Origin: [Mycobacterium] vasticus
Lineage (GTDB): Bacteria > Actinomycetota > Actinomycetes > Mycobacteriales > Mycobacteriaceae
Assembly (NCBI RefSeq): GCF_020181595.1
Contig: NZ_CP084028.1
Span: 3,487,601-3,551,600 of the forward strand
Direction of reading: 5' to 3'
DNA length: 64,000 bases
The notes below the pieces were generated by a model. The model had not been told where the DNA came from. It did no database searches and saw only the letters and a program-made list of their open reading frames with translations. The translations under genes and the position numbers were made by a program. Below, one piece after another: positions 42,185 to 51,011 of the stretch; positions within the stretch are counted from its first letter, which is position 1, and every line of letters starts with the position of its first letter.

Positions 42185-43375
42185 CTAGACGGTGACGAGG
42201 CGACCGAGGTTGCCGCCCATGATCTTGGCCTGGTCGTCGACGGGAAGGTGCGACAGCGCCGTCACGTAGTGTGTTGGCTCGGCCAGGCCCTCCGGGTGCG
42301 GCCAGTCGGATCCGTAGAGCACCTGGTCCACGCCGATCAGGCTGATCAGGTCGTCGATGCCGTCTTCGTAGAAGGGGCTGACGTAGATCCGGCTCTTGAT
42401 CTCCTCCATCGGGTTGCCCATGAAGGCTTCGGGCGCCTTCTTGTACACCTCGGCCATGGAGTCCAACAGCGGGGTCATCCACTTCGACCCGGCCTCGACG
42501 ATGCCCACCTTGAGCTTGGGGTGGCGGAACAGCGCGCCATGAATCACCCAGGACGCCACCGCATCCTGGATCGGACGCCACTCGTTGAGGATCTGCATGG
42601 CGTTGGTCTGGAACGGCAGCATCTCCTGGGTGGCACCGTCCCACTCCGAGGTGTAGCGGGAGTAGCCGCTGTCCGAGGAGTGCATGCCGACGAACACGTC
42701 GTACTCGACGCACTTCGCCCAGAACGGGTCGAACTCGGGAAGCGCGAAGGACCGCGGCCCGCGGAAGCCGGGCACCGGCGCCGGGCGGATCAGGATGGCG
42801 CGAGCACCGCGCTTGACCGCCCAGTCCAGCTCCTCGATCGCCTTCTCGACGATGGGCAGGGTGATGACCGGCGTGGTGAAGATCCGGTTCTTGTAGTTGA
42901 AGCCCCAGACCTCGTCGAGCCACTGGTTGAGCGAGTGGATGATGACGTGGATCGCGACCGGGTCGTCGCGCAGCCGCTCCTCGATCAGGCTGGCCAGGGT
43001 CGGGAACATCAGCGAGCGGTCGACGCCGAGCTCGTCCATCAACTCCAGGCGCGGCCCGGGCTCGAAGAACGCCGGGATCGAGCGCATCGGCTCACCGAAC
43101 AGCTCCCGCTTGCTCTTGCCGTCGGGGTTGCCGAACTTGAAGTACTCCTCCCAGGCACCCGGCTTGGCCACCACCGAGAACGTCGGGTTGGGGATGTACT
43201 CGCTGATCTGGCCGCGGATGGCGATCTTGGTGCGGCCGTTGATCTCGACGTACTGGACGATGTCCTTGTACTCCTTGGGCAGGTACTTGGTCATCGCCTC
43301 CGGTGGCTCATAGAGGTGGTTGTCCGCGTCGAACAGCGGGAAGGGGATCTCGACGCGGTGTGACAGTTGACCCAT
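42185..43375 (-). CDS. Amidohydro_2-type metal-dependent hydrolase
   Basis: 396 residues. FPLFDADNHLYEPPEAM, the IPNPTFSVVAKPGAWEEYF segment, FVGMHSSDSGYS and LYGSDWPHPEGLAEP give the full signature of the paralogous subfamily also seen at 331-1560 and 16643-17893. It sits between two ligases, 2 bp from one and 27 bp from the other; the 27-bp gap contains a GAGAAT-CAT-ATTCTC palindrome. An amidohydrolase sandwiched by ligases suggests ring or lactam/lactone opening that generates an acid for CoA activation. Substrate unknown. Confidence 0.87.
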   Translation of the reverse strand: MGQLSHRVEIPFPLFDADNHLYEPPEAMTKYLPKEYKDIVQYVEINGRTKIAIRGQISEYIPNPTFSVVAKPGAWEEYFKFGNPDGKSKRELFGEPMRSIPAFFEPGPRLELMDELGVDRSLMFPTLASLIEERLRDDPVAIHVIIHSLNQWLDEVWGFNYKNRIFTTPVITLPIVEKAIEELDWAVKRGARAILIRPAPVPGFRGPRSFALPEFDPFWAKCVEYDVFVGMHSSDSGYSRYTSEWDGATQEMLPFQTNAMQILNEWRPIQDAVASWVIHGALFRHPKLKVGIVEAGSKWMTPLLDSMAEVYKKAPEAFMGNPMEEIKSRIYVSPFYEDGIDDLISLIGVDQVLYGSDWPHPEGLAEPTHYVTALSHLPVDDQAKIMGGNLGRLVTV

Positions 43376-43397
43376 GAAACACTCCTTTTCGGCTTAC

Positions 43398-43412
43398 GAG
43401 AATCATATTCTC
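43398..43412. promoter_or_regulatory. Palindromic operator GAGAAT-CAT-ATTCTC
   Basis: A perfect 6-bp inverted repeat with a 3-bp spacer, 22 bp upstream of the amidohydrolase start and overlapping the TGA stop of the ligase at 43403. The same arms recur at 44978-44996 before the ligase and crotonase starts. Confidence 0.6.
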
Positions 43413-44962
43413 ATATCGGTGTCTGGTGCAACCTTCTCAGCAAGGTGCTTGCGCACCAGGTACTTCTGCACTTTCCCGCTGGCGGTGCGCGGGAAGTCCT
43501 CGATCGCGTGCAACTCCTCCGGCCACTTCTGCCGCGCCACACCGAGCCGCTCGAAGTGCTCCCGCAGCTCCGCCATACCCGGCAGCGCGCACTCGGGCCT
43601 GAGCCGGACCACCGCCGCGGCCCGCTCCCCCAGCCTGGTGTCGGGCACCGCGACCACCACCGCCTCGGCGACGGCCGGCATCGCCAGCAGCACCTCTTCG
43701 ACCTCCACCGCGCTGATGTTCTCTCCGCCGCGGATGATCACGTCGGCCTTGCGGTCGGTGATGGTCAGATATCCGTCGTCGTCGAGCACGCCGACGTCGC
43801 CGGTGTGGTACCAGCCATCGGCGTCGAACGCCGCCGCGGTGAGCGCGTCGTCGGTGTAGCCCAGGCACAGGTCGGGCCCGCGGCTGAGAATCTCGCCGTC
43901 AGGGGCCAGCCGGATCTCCACGCCCGGCCGCGCGTCGCCGTCGGTGAACAGCCGCTTGTCCTCCGGGGCGCTCACCCCCGATCCGGAGATCGACGGATGC
44001 TCAGTGCTGCCGTAGGAACGGAACACGAAGATGCCAAGGTCGGCCAGCCGGCGGGTGACCGCGGCGGGCACCGTGGAACCGCCGAGGCCGACGTGGCGGA
44101 TGTGCGCCAGATGCTCGTCGGTGAAGTCCGGATGGTCGAGCAGGCTGGTCACGAAATAGGGCGGCCCGCCGCCGATCGACACCCCCTGGGTGGCCATCAG
44201 CTTCAGCACCATCGCCGGATCCCAGACGTCGGCGAGGTCGATCGGCGCCCCCTCCAGCACCGGGATCAGGAACGCGCCCACCATCCCGATGAAATGCCCG
44301 ACCGGGGTGGCGGTGAGCTGACGGCCGCGGTCCGGTGGGTAGTTGGCCAGCAGCTGACGGGTCTCGCAGCACAGCGTCTGATGACTGTGCACGACACCCT
44401 TGGGCTGCCGGGTGGTGCCGGAGGTGAAGGCGATCAGCGCCGGAGCGCCGGGATCGGTGGCCAGGACGCCGGTCATCGGCTCGTCGGCGAGCAGGTCGTC
44501 GAAATCGCGGCCGACGACCCCGACAACAGGGACGTCCGCGCTCAACTCGGGATCGAAGCTCATCCGCCCGAACCGCTCGGCGGTGATGAACACCTTGGGC
44601 CGGCTCGCGGTGAGGATGTAGCCCAGCTCCCGGGGGCCGTAGAAGTGCACGACGGGCACCACCACCGCGCCCAGGAACGACGCCGCCCAGAACGTGGCGG
44701 CGGCCTCCATCCAGTTGGGCAGCTGGAAGGCGATCACGTCGCCGGGGCCCACGCCGCGCTCCGCGAGCCCCGCCGCCAGCCGGCGGGCGACGTGCTCCAC
44801 CGTGGCGAAGGTGCCGCGCCACGGACGAACCTGCGAGTGCACCTCGAAGTGACAGTCGGGCGTAGCGGCCAGCCCGGCACCGAGCACGTCACCCAGCGTC
44901 TCGCGGGTCCACCAGCCCTCGAATTCGTAGCGCCGCACCAGATCAGCAGGAATCTTTCGCAT
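43403..44962 (-). CDS. AMP-dependent acyl-CoA ligase (cyclohexanecarboxylate/FadD-type)
   Basis: 519 residues from the ATG at 44962. P-loop AFTSGTTRQPKGVVHSHQT, in which the usual second Gly of TTGxPKG is Arg; adenylate motif FRSYGSTEHPSISGSG; hinge GDVGVLDDDGYLTITDRKAD; and TASGKVQKYLVRK with the catalytic Lys. The WWTRETLGDVL opening is like ligases for alicyclic acids. It diverges from the crotonase at 45020 across an ATTCTC/GAGAAT repeat. Longer in-frame extension to 45124 would run antisense into that crotonase. Confidence 0.86.
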   Translation of the reverse strand: MRKIPADLVRRYEFEGWWTRETLGDVLGAGLAATPDCHFEVHSQVRPWRGTFATVEHVARRLAAGLAERGVGPGDVIAFQLPNWMEAAATFWAASFLGAVVVPVVHFYGPRELGYILTASRPKVFITAERFGRMSFDPELSADVPVVGVVGRDFDDLLADEPMTGVLATDPGAPALIAFTSGTTRQPKGVVHSHQTLCCETRQLLANYPPDRGRQLTATPVGHFIGMVGAFLIPVLEGAPIDLADVWDPAMVLKLMATQGVSIGGGPPYFVTSLLDHPDFTDEHLAHIRHVGLGGSTVPAAVTRRLADLGIFVFRSYGSTEHPSISGSGVSAPEDKRLFTDGDARPGVEIRLAPDGEILSRGPDLCLGYTDDALTAAAFDADGWYHTGDVGVLDDDGYLTITDRKADVIIRGGENISAVEVEEVLLAMPAVAEAVVVAVPDTRLGERAAAVVRLRPECALPGMAELREHFERLGVARQKWPEELHAIEDFPRTASGKVQKYLVRKHLAEKVAPDTDMRI

Positions 44963-44977
44963 CTCGCCAGCGATGTT

Positions 44978-44996
44978 ATTCTCCTTTTTTGAGAAT
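44978..44996. promoter_or_regulatory. Inverted repeat ATTCTC-N7-GAGAAT in a divergent gap
   Basis: Located in the 57-bp gap between the divergent ligase and crotonase genes. It uses the same hexamer arms as the site at 43398-43412 but in outward orientation with a 7-bp spacer. Probably a shared regulator site controlling both directions. Confidence 0.6.
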
Positions 44997-45019
44997 GCCA
45001 ATATCGTGAGTGGAGAGCC

Positions 45020-45757
45020 ATGGCCGGGGCTGAGTTGAACGTGCAATGCGACGACGGCCTGGCCGTCATCACCATCGACCGGCCGCAGGCCCGCAACGCG
45101 ATCGCCCCGGAAACGATGGACCAACTCGACCGGGCGCTCGACGAGGCGGCCGGGGCGCGGGCACTGGTCATCACCGGCGGCGGCGACCGGGCGTTCGTCT
45201 CCGGCGGTGACCTCAAGCAGCTCGCCGCCATCCGCACCGAACCGGATGCGGCGGCCATGGCCTGGCGGATGCGCACGCTATGCGACCGGATCGCGGCCTT
45301 CCCGGCGCCGGTGATCGCCGCGATGAACGGTCACGCACTGGGCGGGGGCGCCGAAGTGGCGGTCGCTGCCGACATCCGGATCGCCGCAGCGGACGTCAAG
45401 ATCGCGTTCAACCAGGTGTCGCTGGCGATCATGCCGGCCTGGGGCGGCGCCGAGCGGCTGGCCGCCCTGGTGGGACGCAGTCAGGCGCTGCTGCTCGCCG
45501 GGACCGGCATCATGCTGGACGCCCCGGCCGCCGAACGGATCGGGCTGATCAACCGGGTGGTGCCCCGGGACTCGTTCGACGCCGACTGGCGTGCGCTGGC
45601 ACGCTCGCTGGCCAATCCGTCGGCCGTCGAGATCAAACGGGTGATCGACGGCGCGTCACCGGACGAGGCGGTGGCGGCGTTCGCGCGGCTGTGGGTGGCC
45701 GACGAGCATTGGGCGGCCGCGGATCGGCTGGACCAGCAGCGCAGGGCGCAGAGCTAG
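45020..45757 (+). CDS. Crotonase with one catalytic Glu
   Basis: 245 residues, GGAG near the ATG. ITIDRPQARNAIAPETM, GGDRAFVSGGDLKQL, NGHALGGGAEVAVAAD with the first Glu present, and FNQVSLAIMPAWGGAERL where the second Glu (PE) is missing. It is a short crotonase, common among hydratase/isomerase or decarboxylase-type members. It is a single gene divergent from a ligase and convergent with the TetR at 45754 (4-bp overlap). Likely in the same regulon as the ligase through the shared ATTCTC/GAGAAT site. Confidence 0.83.
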   Translation: MAGAELNVQCDDGLAVITIDRPQARNAIAPETMDQLDRALDEAAGARALVITGGGDRAFVSGGDLKQLAAIRTEPDAAAMAWRMRTLCDRIAAFPAPVIAAMNGHALGGGAEVAVAADIRIAAADVKIAFNQVSLAIMPAWGGAERLAALVGRSQALLLAGTGIMLDAPAAERIGLINRVVPRDSFDADWRALARSLANPSAVEIKRVIDGASPDEAVAAFARLWVADEHWAAADRLDQQRRAQS

Positions 45758-46407
45758 TGCGCCGCCGACTCCGTCAGCACCGCGGCTTCGCCGGCCGGTT
45801 CGCCCTCGAGTCGGTGCAGCCAGCGTTCCACGAACTCAACGGTCTGGGCGTGGCCGAGCGTCATACCCAGCGCCTCCTGCTCGATGATCAGCATCCGCGA
45901 CGCGCTGGTCATCAGCACCATCAGCACCGTCGGCGGGAATTCCTGCGTGTCGATGCCGTAGCGCTGCAGCAGTCCGGCCACGGCCTCGATCTGCTCGGCG
46001 CGCAGCCGTTCGGCGTAGTCGGCGATCTCGGCCCGCAGGGCCGCACGCTGATTGGCCAGCGCCATGAACTGCATGGTCAGCGCCGTACCGGCCGGGTCGG
46101 TGTTGAACCGCCACAGCGCCCACAACGGCTGCGGGGACGCCAGCACCGCGGCCTGATCGGCCAGCCCCTGGTCACCCCGGCGGCGAAACACCGCCAGGAA
46201 GAGGTCGTCCATGGTGCGGAAGTAGTAGTGCACCAACTGGTGCTTCAACCCGGCCTGCTCGGCCACCCGCCGTGAACTGACCGCGGTGGCACCGAGGGTC
46301 ACCAGCAGTTGTTCAGCAGCGTCGAGCAGCAGCGTCCGGTTCTTGGCGTCCGGGGAGCCAATCCTGCGCTGCCCCTTGTCCGAATCGGTCACCTCGTGGC
46401 TCCGCAT
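45754..46407 (-). CDS. TetR-family transcriptional regulator
   Basis: 217 residues. The N-terminal domain has NRTLLLDAAEQLLVTLGATAVSSRRV followed by AEQAGLKHQLVHYYFRTMDDLF; the C-terminal sensor domain has TALTMQFMALANQRAALRAEI. It diverges from the P450 operon at 46532; the 124-bp gap contains a CAAGTGC-CCA-GCACTTG palindrome, the likely operator. It is a probable repressor of the P450-P450-SDR-kinase operon and of itself. The basic head SDKGQRRIGSPDAKNR is outside the domain. Confidence 0.87.
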   Translation of the reverse strand: MRSHEVTDSDKGQRRIGSPDAKNRTLLLDAAEQLLVTLGATAVSSRRVAEQAGLKHQLVHYYFRTMDDLFLAVFRRRGDQGLADQAAVLASPQPLWALWRFNTDPAGTALTMQFMALANQRAALRAEIADYAERLRAEQIEAVAGLLQRYGIDTQEFPPTVLMVLMTSASRMLIIEQEALGMTLGHAQTVEFVERWLHRLEGEPAGEAAVLTESAAH

Positions 46408-46487
46408 CTATGCAATCCACCTTTACACCTAGCCCGGCCAGCGTAATGCCCGGCAAGCCTTGACCCCCCAACCCCGCCCATGCTAAG

Positions 46488-46504
46488 CAAGTGCCCAGCA
46501 CTTG
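46488..46504. promoter_or_regulatory. Palindromic operator CAAGTGC-CCA-GCACTTG
   Basis: Perfect 7-bp arms with a 3-bp spacer, 28 bp upstream of the P450 TTG start and 81 bp from the divergent tetR start. The position fits a TetR operator covering the P450 promoter. Confidence 0.7.
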
Positions 46505-46531
46505 TCAGGCTGTTCAGCAGAGAGGTCCACC

Positions 46532-47830
46532 TTGACTGACTTCGACACCATCGACTTCTTCACCGATCAGACCCTGGTGCCCGACCCGCACCCGTACTTC
46601 GACCACCTGCGGGCCAAAGGCCCGGTGACCCCGCTGGGCGTCTACGACGTGATCGCGGTGACCGGCCACGAAGAGGCCAACGAGATCTACCGCGACTCCG
46701 ACACCTACTCCAACCTGGTGGCCGTCGGCGGCCCCTTCCCGCCGCTGCCGTTCAGCCCTGAGGGCGACGACATCAGCGAGCAGATCGAGGCGCACCGCCA
46801 CCTGATGCCGATGACCGAACACATGGTCACCATGGACCCGCCGATGCACACCAAGGCCCGGTCGCTGCTGAGCAGGCTGCTCACCCCCAAGCGGCTCAAG
46901 GAGAACCAGGACTTCATGTGGCAGCTCGCCGACCGGCAGCTGGACTACTTCGCCGACAACGGGAAGTGCGAATTCCTCTCCGAGTACGCCCGGCCGTTCG
47001 CGCTGCTGGTGATCGCCGACCTGCTCGGGGTTCCCGAGGAAGACCGCCCGGCATTCCAGCAGGTGCTCGGCGCACCGCAGCCGGGCGCTCGCATCGGCTC
47101 GCTGGACCACGAGGAACTGGCGCATGACCCGCTGGGCTGGCTGGACGACAAGTTCAGCCGTTACCTCAGCGAGCGGCGTGAGAGCCCGCGCGGTGACGTG
47201 CTGACCGATCTGGCCACCGCCACCTACGAGGACGGTTCGATCCCCGAGATCGCCGACGTGGTCAAGAGCGCCACCTTCCTGTTCGGCGCCGGGCAGGAGA
47301 CCACCACCAAATTGCTCAGTGCCGCGTTGCGGTTCCTGGCCGAGGACCCCTCGCTGGTGGAGGCGCTGCGCTCGGACCGCAGCAAGATCCCGCTCTTCCT
47401 CGAAGAGACGCTGCGGATGGAGAGCCCGGTCAAGACCGACCCCCGGCTGGTCCGCAAGACCACCACGCTGGGCGGGGTCACGCTCAAGGCCGGCACCGTC
47501 GTGGTCATGTTCCCCGGGGCGATCAACCGCGACCCACGCAAGTTCGACGAGCCCCACGAGTTCCGCATCGACCGGGCCAACGTGCGCGAGCACCTGGCGT
47601 TCGCCCGCGGCACCCACACCTGCCCGGGCTCACCGCTGGCCCGCGCCGAGAGCCGAATCTCGTTGGAGCGCATCCTCGATCGGATGACCGACATCCGGCT
47701 CGACGAGGCCGCGCACGGCCCGGCAGGCGACCGCAGGTTCACCTTCGAGCCGACGTTCATCCTGCGTGGCCTGACCGAACTGCATCTGGAATTCACCCCG
47801 GTGGCGGCTCCGGTCCCGGCCGCCCTCTGA
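46532..47830 (+). CDS. Cytochrome P450
   Basis: 432 residues from a TTG preceded by AGAGAGG at seven bases. Haem-ligand motif FARGTHTCPGSPLA (Cys364), I-helix FGAGQETTTKLL and K-helix ETLRMESP are intact, so it is a functional soluble class I P450. It resembles the P450 at 62515-63813 (DFFTDxTLxxDP opening and PTFILRGLTxLH ending), so they are paralogues. It is first in an operon with a second P450, a mycofactocin SDR and a kinase: hydroxylation followed by alcohol oxidation. No ferredoxin is encoded alongside; the one at 59204 may serve. Confidence 0.9.
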   Translation: MTDFDTIDFFTDQTLVPDPHPYFDHLRAKGPVTPLGVYDVIAVTGHEEANEIYRDSDTYSNLVAVGGPFPPLPFSPEGDDISEQIEAHRHLMPMTEHMVTMDPPMHTKARSLLSRLLTPKRLKENQDFMWQLADRQLDYFADNGKCEFLSEYARPFALLVIADLLGVPEEDRPAFQQVLGAPQPGARIGSLDHEELAHDPLGWLDDKFSRYLSERRESPRGDVLTDLATATYEDGSIPEIADVVKSATFLFGAGQETTTKLLSAALRFLAEDPSLVEALRSDRSKIPLFLEETLRMESPVKTDPRLVRKTTTLGGVTLKAGTVVVMFPGAINRDPRKFDEPHEFRIDRANVREHLAFARGTHTCPGSPLARAESRISLERILDRMTDIRLDEAAHGPAGDRRFTFEPTFILRGLTELHLEFTPVAAPVPAAL

Positions 47831-47858
47831 CCGCAGCTCTCTTCAGGGAAGGACAACC

Positions 47859-49064
47859 ATGACGGCCAGCACCACCGAGGCAGCGCGCTACGACCCGTAT
47901 GACGTTGAACTCAACAACGATCCGTACCCGATGTTTCGCCGGCTGCGCGAAGAGGCGCCGCTGTACTACAACGAAGAGCACGACTTCTACGCCTTGAGCC
48001 GGTTCGACGACGTCCACGCCGCGTTCACCGACTACCAGACCTTCAGCTCGGCCAAGGGCGCGGTTCTGGAGATCATCAAGTCCGGCATGGAGATTCCGCC
48101 GGGGATCCTGATATTCGAGGACCCTCCGATCCACGACATCCACCGCAACCTGATGGCCGGCATGTTCAGCCCACGCCGGATGAACGCCCTGGAATCGCAG
48201 ATCCGCCAGTACTGCGCGCGCTGCCTGGACCCATTGGTGGGCACCGGGAAGTTCGACTTCGTGGGCGACCTCGGCGCGGAGATGCCGATGCGGGTGATCG
48301 GGATGCTGCTGGGCATCCCCGAGGACGACCAGAAGCGTGTCACCGACCACGGCGATGCCACCATCCGCACCGAGCCCGGTCAGAAGATGACCGACAACCC
48401 CGACGGTCCGATCGCCACCGGCGACGTGTTCGCCGACTACATCGACTGGCGTGCCAAGCACCCCTCCGACGACCTGATCACCGAATTGATGAACGCCGAG
48501 TTCGAAGACGAGCACGGCGTCCGGCGCAAGATGGGCCGCGAGGAACTGCACCTGTTCCTGACGGTGCTGGCCACCGCCGGAAGTGAGACCACCACCCGGC
48601 TGATCGGTTGGGCCGGAAAGGTTCTGGCCGAACACCCCGACCAGCGCCGCGAGATGGCGAACAACTTCGCGCTGATCCCGCGGGCGGTCGAAGAACTGGT
48701 CCGGTTCGAACCGCCGGCACCGCAGGCAGCGCGCTACGTCACCCGCGACATCGAGTACTACGGCCAGACGGTGCCCGAGGGTTCGGCGATGTTGCTGCTC
48801 ATCGGTGCCGCCAACCGGGACCACCGCAGGTTCCCGCCGGACGGCGACGTGTTCGACATCCACCGCGAACGCCGCCCGCACCTGGGCTTCGGTCAGGGCA
48901 CCCACTTCTGCGTGGGCAACGCGCTGGCACGGTTGGAGGCACGGATCGCCCTGGAGGAGATCCTCAAGCGCTTCCCCGACTGGGACGTCGACCTCACCGC
49001 GACGTCGATCTCCCCGACGTCGACGGTGCGAGGCTGGGTCTCGATGCCGGCGATCATCCCCTGA
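47859..49064 (+). CDS. Cytochrome P450
   Basis: 401 residues. Haem motif GFGQGTHFCVGNALA (Cys351), I-helix ATAGSETTTRLIG and K-helix EELVRFEPPAPQAAR. The N-terminus YDVELNNDPYPMFRRLREEAPLYY and the FSPRRMNALESQIR segment are usual for mycobacterial P450s of unknown substrate. It lies 28 bp downstream of the first P450 and 34 bp before the SDR. Two consecutive P450s suggest two successive or alternative oxidations of the same hydrophobic compound. Subfamily is not assigned. Confidence 0.9.
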   Translation: MTASTTEAARYDPYDVELNNDPYPMFRRLREEAPLYYNEEHDFYALSRFDDVHAAFTDYQTFSSAKGAVLEIIKSGMEIPPGILIFEDPPIHDIHRNLMAGMFSPRRMNALESQIRQYCARCLDPLVGTGKFDFVGDLGAEMPMRVIGMLLGIPEDDQKRVTDHGDATIRTEPGQKMTDNPDGPIATGDVFADYIDWRAKHPSDDLITELMNAEFEDEHGVRRKMGREELHLFLTVLATAGSETTTRLIGWAGKVLAEHPDQRREMANNFALIPRAVEELVRFEPPAPQAARYVTRDIEYYGQTVPEGSAMLLLIGAANRDHRRFPPDGDVFDIHRERRPHLGFGQGTHFCVGNALARLEARIALEEILKRFPDWDVDLTATSISPTSTVRGWVSMPAIIP

Positions 49065-49098
49065 ATCAGATTCCGTACCAAGACGAATTGAGGTTTCC

Positions 49099-49938
49099 AT
49101 GACCGGACGCGTAGAAGGCAAGGTCGCATTCATCACCGGCGCGGCACACGGCCAGGGTCGCAGCCACGCGGTGCGACTGGCCGAGGAGGGCGCCGACATC
49201 ATCGCGATCGACGTGTGTAAGCCGATCGTCGCGAACTCGCCCATCCCGCCGGCCACGCGTGCGGAACTCGCCGAGACCGTCGACCTGGTCAAGGCGCGCG
49301 GCCGCCGGATCTTCACCGCCGAGGTCGACGTCCGTGACTACGACGGGCTCAAGGCCGCGGTGGACGCCGGGGTGGAAGAGCTGGGCCGGCTGGACATCAT
49401 CGTCGCCAACGCCGGCATCGGCAACGGCGGCGACACCCTGGACCAGTGCAGCGAACACGACTGGCAGGAGATGATCGACATCAACCTGTCCGGCGTGTGG
49501 AAGACGGTCAAAGCCGTTGTGCCGCACCTGATCGCCGGCGGCAGGGGCGGCTCGATCGTCCTGACCAGCTCGGTGGGCGGGCTGAAGGCCTACCCGCACT
49601 GCGGCAACTACGTGGCGGCCAAGCACGGCGTGGTGGGCATCATGCGCTCGTTCGCCGTGGAGTTGGGCCACCAGAACATCCGGGTCAACACCGTGCATCC
49701 CACCCACGTCAGCACCGGGATGATCATGAACGAGGGCACCTGGAAGATGTTCCGCCCCGACCTGGAGAACCCGGGCCCCGACGACATGGCGCCGATCTGC
49801 CAGCTGTTCCACACCCTGCCCATCCCGTGGGTGGACGCCGTGGACATCAGCAACGCCGTGCTGTTCCTGGCCTCCGACGAGGCGCGCTACATCACCGGCG
49901 TCACCCTGCCGGTGGACGCGGGCAGTTGCTTGAAGTGA
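49099..49938 (+). CDS. Mycofactocin-type SDR
   Basis: 279 residues beginning KVAFITGAAHGQGRSHAVR, with the long insert VCKPIVANSPIPPATRAEL after strand two, DIIVANAGIGNGGD, LTSSVGGLKAYPHC and YVAAK. These are the marks of mycofactocin-coupled SDRs, which oxidise alcohols with a non-exchangeable NAD. The C-terminus TGVTLPVDAGSCLK is typical. It directly follows two P450s, so it probably oxidises the alcohol they create. It resembles the SDR at 33212-34033. It ends in a GTGA overlap with the kinase gene. Confidence 0.89.
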   Translation: MTGRVEGKVAFITGAAHGQGRSHAVRLAEEGADIIAIDVCKPIVANSPIPPATRAELAETVDLVKARGRRIFTAEVDVRDYDGLKAAVDAGVEELGRLDIIVANAGIGNGGDTLDQCSEHDWQEMIDINLSGVWKTVKAVVPHLIAGGRGGSIVLTSSVGGLKAYPHCGNYVAAKHGVVGIMRSFAVELGHQNIRVNTVHPTHVSTGMIMNEGTWKMFRPDLENPGPDDMAPICQLFHTLPIPWVDAVDISNAVLFLASDEARYITGVTLPVDAGSCLK

Positions 49939-51011
49939 CCTCACCGGCCACTCCCGACAGCTGGGAGGCAATCTCACCGGAGTGGATGACCGCGACGCTC
50001 AGCGGTCACCACCCCGGTGCGGTCGTGGAGTCGGTCGCGGTCGCGTTGCGCGACGACGGCACGAACCGGCGAGCACGATTGGCATTGCGCTACTCGCGGG
50101 GCAGCGGGCCGGACACGGTCTTCGTCAAAGCGGTCGATCCCGAACATGCCGACCTGGTCGAGTTGACCAGCGGTCTCTACCACGAGCCGCGCCTGTTCCT
50201 GTCCGACATCGTTCTGCCGCTTGATCATCCGAAGGTCTACCAATCGCTTATCGATGAGCAGCGCCGGGACTTCCTGCTGGTGATGGAGGACGTCGTTGCT
50301 CGCGGGGCTGAACCGCGTGACGCGACGCGACCGCTCAGTGTTGACGAGGCGGCGCAGGGGGTCCGCGGTCTGGCACGGTTGCACGGTGCGTTCTGGGGAG
50401 CACGCATCACTGACAACCCGGCGCTGGACTGGGTGGAGCCGTTCGTGCCGTTCGCCGGTTTGGAAATGGCTCCGCTCGAAGTTGCCTACCAGCGGCTGGG
50501 CGACTCGGTCCCCGCCGAGATCACCACCATGACCGGCGCGGAGCTATTCGGTGACATCTGGGCTCGTTACATCCGCGGCCTGACCCGGGGCCCACAGACC
50601 CTGCTGCACGGTGACCCGCACCTCGGAAACACCTACGTGTTGCCGGACGGCGATGTCGGCTTCCTGGACTGGCAGATGGTGCGTCACGGCAACTTCTCAC
50701 TGGACCTGGGTTACTTTCTGCAGGGTGCATTGACCATTGCCGACCGGCGCACCAACGAACGCGCACTGCTGGAGGAATACCGTGGGGCCCTGGGCCTTCC
50801 GGCCGCAGAGTTGCCGTCGGCCGAAGAGATCTGGTTGCACTACCGGGCGTCAGCCGCGCACGGGTTGGCGATCTGGATCGCGACGCTCAGCGGGGGCGAC
50901 AGCTGGCAGCGCCCGGACATCAGCCTGGCGTTCGCGCAGCGCTATGCCGCGACCTTCACCGATCTGGACACCCGTGCGGCATTGGACGACATTTCGAGCC
51001 TTTCCGGCTAG
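49935..51011 (+). CDS. APH/ecdysteroid-kinase-like phosphotransferase
   Basis: 358 residues from a GTG overlapping the SDR stop. The catalytic loop LLHGDPHLGNTYV (His225, Asp227, Asn232) and the metal-binding FLDWQMVRHG (Asp245) are intact; FLLVMEDVV is the hinge before it. The family covers aminoglycoside, choline and ecdysteroid kinases, all phosphorylating small-molecule alcohols. Paired with two P450s and an alcohol dehydrogenase, the likely target is a hydroxylated terpenoid or sterol-like compound rather than an antibiotic. That is an inference from context. Confidence 0.82.
   Translation: MTSPATPDSWEAISPEWMTATLSGHHPGAVVESVAVALRDDGTNRRARLALRYSRGSGPDTVFVKAVDPEHADLVELTSGLYHEPRLFLSDIVLPLDHPKVYQSLIDEQRRDFLLVMEDVVARGAEPRDATRPLSVDEAAQGVRGLARLHGAFWGARITDNPALDWVEPFVPFAGLEMAPLEVAYQRLGDSVPAEITTMTGAELFGDIWARYIRGLTRGPQTLLHGDPHLGNTYVLPDGDVGFLDWQMVRHGNFSLDLGYFLQGALTIADRRTNERALLEEYRGALGLPAAELPSAEEIWLHYRASAAHGLAIWIATLSGGDSWQRPDISLAFAQRYAATFTDLDTRAALDDISSLSG

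Noticed and set aside
43367..44992. Plus-strand open frame of about 540 codons over the ligase
   Set aside because: Antisense shadow of the ligase at 43403-44962, which has all ANL motifs.
49935..51011. Aminoglycoside-resistance phosphotransferase
   Set aside because: The APH fold is shared, but the operon context (two P450s, SDR) and the ecdysteroid-kinase-like motifs give no support for antibiotic resistance.
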